From assembly GCA_040002845.1 (NCBI GenBank), contig JBDUDR010000146.1, positions 1 through 6,942 on the forward strand: DNA of 6,942 nt. Reading direction: 5' to 3'. The notes under the pieces were generated by a model. The model made no database searches, was not told the origin of the DNA, and saw only the letters and a program-made list of their open reading frames with translations. Of the stretch, positions 1 to 5,545 are shown in pieces; position 1 is the stretch's first letter; each line of letters opens with the position of its first letter. Position numbers and translations under genes: made by a program. This DNA comes from JBDUDR01 sp040002845. GTDB lineage: Bacteria; Actinomycetota; Actinomycetes; Propionibacteriales; Nocardioidaceae.

Positions 1-1172
1 GTCAGTGGCGGCGCTATCCGGACCGTGCCGCCGTGGGTGTCCTTGGTGAGGACTCCGCGTTTGAGAAGTCCTTCGCTCACGTCCCGACCCGTGCGTCCGA
101 TGATATCGACGCCGGCCCACAGGCCGCGAGAGCGGAACCCGCTCACCGCGGCACTGGGCAGCTCCTCCAGTCGTGCCGTGAGCCGCTTGCCGAGCAGCGC
201 TGCGCGCTCCTGGTACTCGCCAGATCTCAGCATCCGGATCACCTCCAACCCGACGGCGCATGCGAGCGGGTTGCCCCCGAACGTGCTGCCGTGTTCGCCC
301 GGTTTGAACACGCCGAGCACATTGTGGTCGGACACGACGGCGCTGATCGGCACGATGCCGCCGCCGAGGGCCTTGCCGAGGACGTAGACGTCTGGCCGCA
401 CGCCTTCGTGGTCGCAGGCGAACGTGTGGCCGGTACGCCCGAGCCCGGTCTGGATCTCGTCCGCAACCATCAAGACTCCGCGCTCGGTGCAGATCCGGCG
501 AATCGCTGTGAGGTAGCCGTCCGGTGGGATGAGCACACCGGCCTCGCCCTGGATGGGCTCGATCAGAACGGCGACCGTGTCGTCGTCGATGGCATCTCGG
601 ATCGCATCCGCGTCGCCGTACGGCACGGTGAAGAACCCGGGGGTGTACGGCCCGTAGTCCTCGTGCGCCTCTGGGTCGTCGGAAAAGCTGATGATCGTCG
701 TCGTACGTCCATGGAAGTTGCCGGCCGCCACGATGACCTTCGCGCGGTCGTGGGGCACTCCCTTGACCCGGTAGCCCCATTTGCGGGCTGTCTTGATCGC
801 GGTCTCCACGGCTTCGGCGCCCGTGTTCATCGGAAGGATGAGGTCCATCTCGCAGAGCTCGGCGAGCTCTCGACCGAACACCCCGAGCTGGTCGTTGTGG
901 AATGCCCGGCTGGTCAGGGTGAGGCGATCCAACTGTTGGCGCGCTGCTGCGACCAGCCTCGGATGGCCGTGCCCGAAGTTCAGTGCCGAGTATGCAGCCA
1001 GCATGTCGAGATAACGCTTGCCCTCGACGTCTGTCACCCACACCCCGTCGGCCTCAGACACGACGACCGGCAGCGGGTTGTAGTTGCGAGCCGTGTGGCT
1101 CTCTATCTCGTGGATAGCCGCCCGCGTACGCTCCTGGCCCGCGTCCGACTCTGTTCGCTCCAGCGCGACCAT
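1..1172 (-). CDS. rocD: Ornithine aminotransferase (ornithine--oxo-acid transaminase), C-terminus cut by window edge
   Basis: PLP-dependent class III aminotransferase that transfers the delta-amino group of ornithine to 2-oxoglutarate, giving glutamate-5-semialdehyde and glutamate. It acts in cytosolic arginine/ornithine catabolism and links to proline and glutamate. I translated 390 codons from the ATG at 1172-1170; no stop occurs before the left edge. Motifs seen: ARNYNPLP (Tyr31), AAYSALNFGHGHP (Tyr61), MNTGAEAVE (118-119 contact PLP phosphate), FHGRT (Arg156), EPIQGEAGV (Glu210), VADEIQTG (Asp238, PLP ring nitrogen), LGKALGGG (Lys267, Schiff base), GSTFGGNP (Thr297) and VRIAPPL (Arg385). 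Tyr31, Tyr61, Arg156, Glu210, Lys267 and Arg385 match human OAT Tyr55, Tyr85, Arg180, Glu235, Lys292 and Arg413 with near-constant offset, including the ornithine-specificity residues. This argues against acetylornithine or GABA aminotransferase. By that alignment about 20 residues are missing. A GGAGAG lies 2 nt before the ATG (GGAG spacing 4 nt), slightly close but usable. Confidence 0.95.
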   Translation of the reverse strand, partial: MVALERTESDAGQERTRAAIHEIESHTARNYNPLPVVVSEADGVWVTDVEGKRYLDMLAAYSALNFGHGHPRLVAAARQQLDRLTLTSRAFHNDQLGVFGRELAELCEMDLILPMNTGAEAVETAIKTARKWGYRVKGVPHDRAKVIVAAGNFHGRTTTIISFSDDPEAHEDYGPYTPGFFTVPYGDADAIRDAIDDDTVAVLIEPIQGEAGVLIPPDGYLTAIRRICTERGVLMVADEIQTGLGRTGHTFACDHEGVRPDVYVLGKALGGGIVPISAVVSDHNVLGVFKPGEHGSTFGGNPLACAVGLEVIRMLRSGEYQERAALLGKRLTARLEELPSAAVSGFRSRGLWAGVDIIGRTGRDVSEGLLKRGVLTKDTHGGTVRIAPPL

Positions 1173-1189
1173 GACTCTCCGATCGTGAA

Positions 1190-1206
1190 AGGACCTCGAT
1201 GGTCCT
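1190..1206 (-). terminator. Short terminator-like hairpin before rocD
   Basis: On the minus strand AGGACC (1206-1201) pairs perfectly with GGTCCT (1195-1190) around the 5-nt loop ATCGA. The stem runs into TTTC, so the U-tract is very short. It lies 64 nt past the DUF3618 stop codon and 18 nt before the rocD ATG. It could end transcription of the trio, or act as an attenuator, because its left arm (1201-1206) is also used by the larger overlapping dyad at 1201-1241. A six-pair stem is weak alone; it could instead be a palindromic protein-binding site. Confidence 0.35.
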
Positions 1207-1241
1207 CGCGCGTCCATGGTAGGGACTCGCGGCGAGGATCC
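1201..1241 (-). promoter_or_regulatory. Imperfect dyad in the rocD leader (operator or antiterminator-like)
   Basis: Bases 1201-1215 pair with 1223-1241: nine base pairs (1201-1209 with 1232-1241, T1239 bulged), two more (1210-1211 with 1229-1230), then GTCC 1212-1215 with GGAC 1223-1226, closing on a 7-nt loop. The loop on the minus strand contains TACCAT (1221-1216), which fits a TANNNT -10 hexamer; I see no convincing -35. It lies 29 nt upstream of the rocD start codon. It could be a repressor site over a promoter, or an RNA hairpin if transcripts read through from the upstream trio. Pairing is seen; function is inferred. Confidence 0.4.
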
Positions 1242-1269
1242 GACACAGACTCCTCCACGATGACGAGTG

Positions 1270-1899
1270 CTACTGGGTGTACCGATCCTGGCCGGAGGAG
1301 CCGGCCGCATCAGTGACGTCGGAAGCGGCCGATCTGGCCTCGGCGGTGACGTTAGCCGCAGAGTCGGTCGCGGTCGACTTCACTTCGTCGACGGCTTCCT
1401 GAGCGGGCTCCCGCAGATTCTGGGCCACGTCCTTGACGGCCTCCTGAGCCTGCCGCGCAAGAGGCGTCGCCATGTCGGACACTGTGTCCTTGACCTGGGT
1501 CGCGGCCTGCCGTTCGGCTCGGCTGGTGGGGATCAAGGACGAGATCAGCCAACCGAGGCCGAAGGTCACAAGTCCGGCGGCGAGCGGGTTGCCTTGCGCC
1601 TGCTGACGGGCGGCGGCGGGTGCCGTTGACGCGACGTCGGAGACGGTGGAAGCAGCCGAGGACAACGCTTCTCCGGTCGCCGACGATGTGGACCGCATGG
1701 CTCCGCCGGCGTCGCTTGCCTGTTCCGAGGCGGTTCCCATGACGCGGTCCTTGATCTTGGACACACCGCTCCCCACCCGCTCAGCGCGACGCTGCACGAT
1801 CTGGCTCGGACTGACCTTTTCGCTCAGGGCGTTGACGTCGTTGCTCAGTTCTGCGCGGGTATGTTCGATGTCGCGTTTGATCTCCTCCGGATCAGTCAT
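1270..1899 (-). CDS. DUF3618 domain-containing membrane-associated protein
   Basis: 209-residue protein of unknown biochemical function. Residues 3-50 (EEIKRDIEHTRAELSNDVNAL, then KVSP) fit DUF3618, a short helical actinobacterial domain starting with an I-x-x-DI-x-x-TRxxL signature. Residues 51-100 are Ala/Ser/Thr-rich. Residues 104-124 (starting NPLAAGLV) form one hydrophobic segment, the likely membrane anchor. Residues 130-200 are a long amphipathic, apolipoprotein-like helix with repeated VKD, AQEAV and DEV blocks. There is no signal peptide and no catalytic motif. Its ATG (1899-1897) overlaps the TGA of the upstream holin-X gene in an ATGA, and no good Shine-Dalgarno is close by, so it is probably translated by coupling. 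It is the last gene of the trio. The stop at 1270-1272 is followed by 97 bp before rocD. DUF3618 call fairly sure; role unknown. Confidence 0.85.
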   Translation of the reverse strand: MTDPEEIKRDIEHTRAELSNDVNALSEKVSPSQIVQRRAERVGSGVSKIKDRVMGTASEQASDAGGAMRSTSSATGEALSSAASTVSDVASTAPAAARQQAQGNPLAAGLVTFGLGWLISSLIPTSRAERQAATQVKDTVSDMATPLARQAQEAVKDVAQNLREPAQEAVDEVKSTATDSAANVTAEARSAASDVTDAAGSSGQDRYTQ

Positions 1900-2333
1900 G
1901 GCTGCTCACGGCCTTTCAGTGCGTCGGGGACCTGCTTCAAGGTGTCGACGGTCCGTTCGGGTTGCGGGCTCACGAGGCGGAGCTGGCCTCGCGCGAGCAC
2001 GTACAACACGGCTGAGAGGAGTCCCCAGACCGCGGCGACGATCAGGGCGGCCCATGCCTCGTCCATGACGTTGGCCAGGGCCCACCACAGTGTGATCGAC
2101 AAGAAGAACAGCAGCATGTAACCGGCCAAAGCGGCGCCGCCGAACATTCCGGCAGCCCTGCCGGCCTTGGCAATCTCCTGCTTGATCTCGGCTTTGGCGA
2201 GCTCCAGCTCCTGGCGCATCAGCGTCGACAGGTCGCGGCTGACTTCACCGATGAGCTCACCGACGGAGCTGGAGGTCACGTCGGTGTCTCGAGGTGGCTG
2301 TGCCGCCGGACCTTCACCCGGCGCGCCGCTCAT
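1896..2333 (-). CDS. Phage holin superfamily III / holin-X (DUF1469, YqjE-type) membrane protein
   Basis: 145-residue protein with the layout of Pfam Phage_holin_3_6 (actinobacterial holin-X, the family that includes E. coli YqjE). A short polar N-terminus is followed by a charged helix at 23-60 (VGELIGEVSRDLSTLMRQEL then AKAEI), the family's usual L-x-RQE-x-x-LAKAEIK pattern. Then come two predicted transmembrane segments, about 63-87 and 92-115, with a short acidic turn (VMDEAW) between them, and a C-terminal helix ending TVDTLKQVPDALK. Despite the family name there is no phage context: no endolysin, no structural gene. A chromosomal housekeeping or stress role is more likely than lysis. 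Its ATG (2333-2331) overlaps the upstream gene's TGA, and its own TGA overlaps the next start, so it is the middle gene of a tightly coupled trio. Family assignment is confident; molecular function is not known. Confidence 0.88.
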   Translation of the reverse strand: MSGAPGEGPAAQPPRDTDVTSSSVGELIGEVSRDLSTLMRQELELAKAEIKQEIAKAGRAAGMFGGAALAGYMLLFFLSITLWWALANVMDEAWAALIVAAVWGLLSAVLYVLARGQLRLVSPQPERTVDTLKQVPDALKGREQP

Positions 2334-3001
2334 GGCCGGACCGCCGGGTCATAGTCCTGTCCTGGCACGGCGGAATCGCCCAGCTCATCGCCGTCGTAGC
2401 TGCTGTCGTAGGCGGGGGCGCCGTACGCATAGCTACCTTGCTGCGGTACGCCGGCGCCTGGTGGGGCGGGGTGCTGCTGGGTCGACGCGCTAGCGTCGTC
2501 GGATCCTGCTTCCTTGACGCCTCGGGTCAGCCGTCCGGCGACCGCGCCCGCTAATGCCGCGCCAAGCAGAAAGGCCCCCGGCCGACGCTGCGCAAATCGG
2601 CGGACCTCGTCAAGCAGGTCACCCGGTTCACGCTGGTCGAGCCAGTTCGCCACATTGTGCGTCTGATCCGAGGCCTGGTACGCAACCTCGCTGGCAAGGC
2701 CCGACTGCCCACCCTGTTCGGCCATCGAGCGAAGTTCGTCCCCCATCGCGCGCAGGCCGCTGACGGCTTTGCGTTGCTGGACGGTCGCCTGCTCCGTTGC
2801 CTGCCAGCGTGCCTCATTCATCAGGTTGCGGGACTGCCGAGCCGCCTCCGCAGCGACGTGCTTGGTCTCGTCGGCGGCAGTCTGTGCCACACCGGCGCCG
2901 GACTCCGTGGCGGTCTGGGCGGCCGCAGATGCCCTGTCCTGAACTGAAGCACTCTCCGACTCGTGGCCGCCGAGCTCACTCTCACCTGTCTGCTGCGTCA
3001 T
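2330..3001 (-). CDS. Hypothetical helical protein with one hydrophobic segment and a disordered Tyr/Asp-rich tail
   Basis: 223 residues; not assignable to a characterised family. Residues 1-45 are polar and Gln/Ser/Thr/Ala-rich. Residues 45-125 are long amphipathic helix, rich in Ala, Gln, Glu and Arg and probably coiled coil or lipid-binding. Residues 126-140 (DLLDEVRRFAQRR) lead into a hydrophobic stretch at 141-157 (PGAFLLGAALAGAVAGRL) followed by basic RLTRGVK. Residues 165-223 are low-complexity, with five tyrosines (191, 193, 198, 202, 217) among Asp, Gly and Pro, and are likely disordered. The RxxRRPGxFLxGAxxAG pattern recurs in uncharacterised actinobacterial proteins near DUF1469 and DUF3618 genes. 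I chose the ATG at 3001-2999 because GGAGG (3015-3011) precedes it by 9 nt. The frame stays open to an ATG at 3166, but that extension has no good ribosome site and would cross the hairpin at 3077-3114. It is the first gene of the trio; the next start overlaps its stop. Confidence 0.82.
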   Translation of the reverse strand: MTQQTGESELGGHESESASVQDRASAAAQTATESGAGVAQTAADETKHVAAEAARQSRNLMNEARWQATEQATVQQRKAVSGLRAMGDELRSMAEQGGQSGLASEVAYQASDQTHNVANWLDQREPGDLLDEVRRFAQRRPGAFLLGAALAGAVAGRLTRGVKEAGSDDASASTQQHPAPPGAGVPQQGSYAYGAPAYDSSYDGDELGDSAVPGQDYDPAVRP

Positions 3002-3007
3002 GTGGTC

Positions 3008-3015
3008 TCTCCTCC
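3008..3015 (-). promoter_or_regulatory. Strong ribosome binding site for the first trio gene
   Basis: Minus-strand GGAGGAGA lies with its GGAGG 9 nt (or its overlapping GGAGA 6 nt) before the ATG at 3001. This is the best Shine-Dalgarno in the window and fixes the start of the 223-residue protein. The other two trio genes lack comparable sites and rely on ATGA overlaps, so this site probably sets translation of the whole operon. Confidence 0.75.
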
Positions 3016-3076
3016 GATGAAACGTGGCCTCATTCGTCACATCAAGGCCGGCTTCGTTTGCGCAGGGTCTCTTGAG

Positions 3077-3114
3077 GACCGGGACACCGCCTTGCCGGTG
3101 GCGGTTTCCCGGTC
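3077..3114. repeat. 38-nt inverted repeat / hairpin in the divergent intergenic region
   Basis: GACCGGGA (3077-3084) pairs perfectly with TCCCGGTC (3107-3114). After one mismatch (3085/3106), ACCGCC (3086-3091) pairs with GGCGGT (3100-3105), leaving an 8-nt loop. That is 14 base pairs with a single mismatch, very stable at this GC. Neither side has a T-tract and no gene ends here, so it is unlikely to be a simple terminator. It sits 76 nt upstream of the trio start (3001) and 133 nt upstream of the DUF1203 start (3247). On the minus strand a GGGTAC (3129-3124), similar to the -10 of SigB/SigF-type stress promoters, lies 9 nt before the hairpin. The matching -35 is poor. Possible roles are a 5'-UTR structure of the trio mRNA or an operator. 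Confidence 0.6.
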
Positions 3115-3246
3115 GCGGACTCTGTACCCATTGCGCGCGAGAAATATCTTGATCCGGCTGGACCAAATAGGGTCACGGATGGCCGGGGGAAATGTGATGT
3201 CCGATTCACGCCAGTAAGCCCGCGCTGCAGCGGTGAGGATAGGGCC

Positions 3247-3582
3247 ATGACCACACCCACTGAACTCGTGTCGACCCTCATCGCGTGGCGCCCCTTGGAG
3301 CACGCTCCCGACAGTGTCTACGCGGAGTTCGGACCCCTCTTCATCCACGCTGACGACTGTCTCGGCTACCAGGACGACGGCTTCTACCCGGAGGGCTTCC
3401 GCCACCGCCAGCAGGTCCTGCGCTCGTACACAGAAGCTGGTGACATGCTCGACACAACGATCGCCGACGGGAAGACCGCGGAGACGGCCATCCTCAAGCT
3501 ACTTGCAATCCCAGACGCGGCTGTCGTGCACAGCCGCAATGTGCAAGCCGGCTGCTACATGTTCGCGATCCACCGCCGCTGA
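3247..3582 (+). CDS. DUF1203 domain-containing protein, short form
   Basis: 111-residue protein of unknown function. The core matches DUF1203: VYAEFGPLFIHADDC (24-38), then a Tyr/Gly-rich stretch, FRHRQQVLRSY (51-61), and the C-terminal signature VVHSRNVQAGCYMFAIHRR (93-111), which corresponds to the family's HxRNxxxGCYxFxxxR. No signal peptide or membrane segment is visible; it is probably cytosolic. As I recall, relatives are usually around 150 residues, with another 40-50 N-terminal residues containing a CR-x-CL-x-x-x-x-PGE region. That region is not seen here. The frame is open upstream to a TGA at 3073-3075, but it has no ATG or GTG start and no recognisable family motif. GAGG (3235-3238) stands 8 nt before the ATG, supporting this start. 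It is transcribed divergently from the trio and ends 6 bp from the guaA stop. Confidence 0.82.
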   Translation: MTTPTELVSTLIAWRPLEHAPDSVYAEFGPLFIHADDCLGYQDDGFYPEGFRHRQQVLRSYTEAGDMLDTTIADGKTAETAILKLLAIPDAAVVHSRNVQAGCYMFAIHRR

Positions 3583-3588
3583 GCTGAT

Positions 3589-5181
<1,593 letters not shown>

Positions 5182-5192
5182 GCTGCTTCGAC

Positions 5193-5212
5193 CTGCCCGG
5201 AATACCGGGCAG
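5193..5212 (-). promoter_or_regulatory. Perfect 8-bp hairpin/palindrome just upstream of guaA
   Basis: CTGCCCGG (5193-5200) and CCGGGCAG (5205-5212) are perfect inverted repeats around a 4-nt spacer. The hairpin ends 11 nt before the ATG at 5181 and 29 nt before the alternative TTG at 5163. The only Shine-Dalgarno-like bases for the ATG (AGG, minus strand 5194-5192) fall at the edge of this stem. A weak -10-like TAGACT (minus strand, 5233-5228) lies 15 nt upstream of the repeat, which would put the repeat in the early transcribed leader. It could be an mRNA hairpin affecting initiation or a dimeric repressor's site; the sequence does not decide. Confidence 0.5.
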
Positions 5213-5315
5213 CTCGTAGGAGGTCGCAGTCTATCCGCGGGGCGGGGGTTGGAAGGGCGCCTATCGTCCACGTTCGGGGTTGGTGTTGCTGGCCGAGAAG
5301 CCGATTGTTGCGGCC

Positions 5316-5356
5316 GACACGGCGTGTCCAGCCGAAAACTTGGCGTCTCGGCTGGA
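5316..5356. repeat. Two adjoining inverted repeats in the choD-guaA gap
   Basis: GACAC (5316-5320) and GTGTC (5324-5328) flank a 3-nt spacer. Overlapping its end, TCCAGCCGA (5327-5335) is perfectly complementary to TCGGCTGGA (5348-5356) across a 12-nt loop. No T-tract follows on either strand. The 9-bp stem is stable enough to form in RNA. The position, about 150-175 bp before guaA and 190 bp after choD, suits neither a simple terminator nor a ribosome-site hairpin. Possible readings are part of a leader or small RNA, or a regulator site. Confidence 0.45.
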
Positions 5357-5469
5357 AACCCGGCAGCGTCTGAAATGTCGCAGTAGCCGCATAACTCTGA
5401 CTACGTCCGGTCGTTGACTCAATCAGCGGCCCGACCCCGCTCCCTCCCTAAGGCGGGCCCTTCGTCTGA

Positions 5470-5545
5470 AACCTCGGGTTCCGGACCGCGAAAGGCCTTG
5501 GCCACCCCTCCCTCCGGCCGGGGCCTTTCGCCGGCGCCCGAGGTT
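5470..5545 (-). terminator. Large GC-rich hairpin, probable terminator of choD
   Basis: Nested inverted repeats close on one another. AACCTCGGG (5470-5478) pairs with CCCGAGGTT (5537-5545), CCGG (5481-5484) with CCGG (5531-5534), CGAAAGGCC (5489-5497) with GGCCTTTCG (5522-5530), and GGCC (5500-5503) with GGCC (5516-5519), leaving a 12-nt loop. The outer arm reaches the last base of the choD stop codon (TGA, 5547-5545), so the structure starts exactly where the gene ends. After the stem the minus strand reads TTCAGACG, so a long U-tract is missing, as is common for terminators in GC-rich actinobacteria. The two TG positions inside the stem pair better on the plus strand, so the hairpin could also work in that direction. 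Confidence 0.65.

Larger units (their letters stand above)
5182..5544. other. Non-coding gap between choD and guaA (363 bp) with several inverted repeats
   Basis: I find no supported gene here. The short open frames lack ribosome sites and family motifs. The gap holds, from the choD side, a large hairpin at the end of choD (5470-5545), a cluster of two adjoining inverted repeats (5316-5356), and the 8-bp palindrome next to guaA (5193-5212). Base composition is less even than in flanking genes, with short AT-richer patches around 5336-5341, 5371-5376 and 5391-5398. A guaA promoter is expected here; the best -10-like hexamer I see is TAGACT on the minus strand (5233-5228), without a convincing -35. 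The gap length and separate hairpins suggest guaA has its own promoter rather than being transcribed only from choD. Confidence 0.6.

Noticed and set aside
1290..1306. GGCCGG/CCGGCC inverted repeat near the end of the DUF3618 gene
   Set aside because: It is inside the coding frame, upstream of the stop, with no T-tract. Gly/Ala/Ser codons readily create such repeats.
33..1316. Long plus-strand open frame (427 codons) opposite rocD
   Set aside because: It lies antisense to a clear rocD with all catalytic residues. Long antisense frames are expected at this GC, and its translation has no recognisable motif and is rich in Arg, His and Val of the kind such shadows give.
1896..2333. Prophage or lysis cassette, suggested by the holin family name
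   Set aside because: There is no endolysin, terminase, capsid, integrase or attachment site. The family is widespread in bacterial chromosomes, including YqjE of E. coli.
2484..2497. Palindrome GACGC-GCTA-GCGTC
   Set aside because: It lies within the coding sequence of the first trio protein (the Ser/Asp/Ala-rich tail) and is short enough to arise by chance at this composition.
3002..3166. N-terminal extension of the first trio protein to an ATG at 3166
   Set aside because: The added 55 residues have no good ribosome site and would be encoded across the 38-nt hairpin. The ATG at 3001 has the strongest Shine-Dalgarno in the window.
5182..5271. GuaA start at the ATG at 5271
   Set aside because: It would add 30 Pro/Arg/Ser-rich residues with no family counterpart, cross the 8-bp hairpin, and make the protein longer than the usual ~525 residues.
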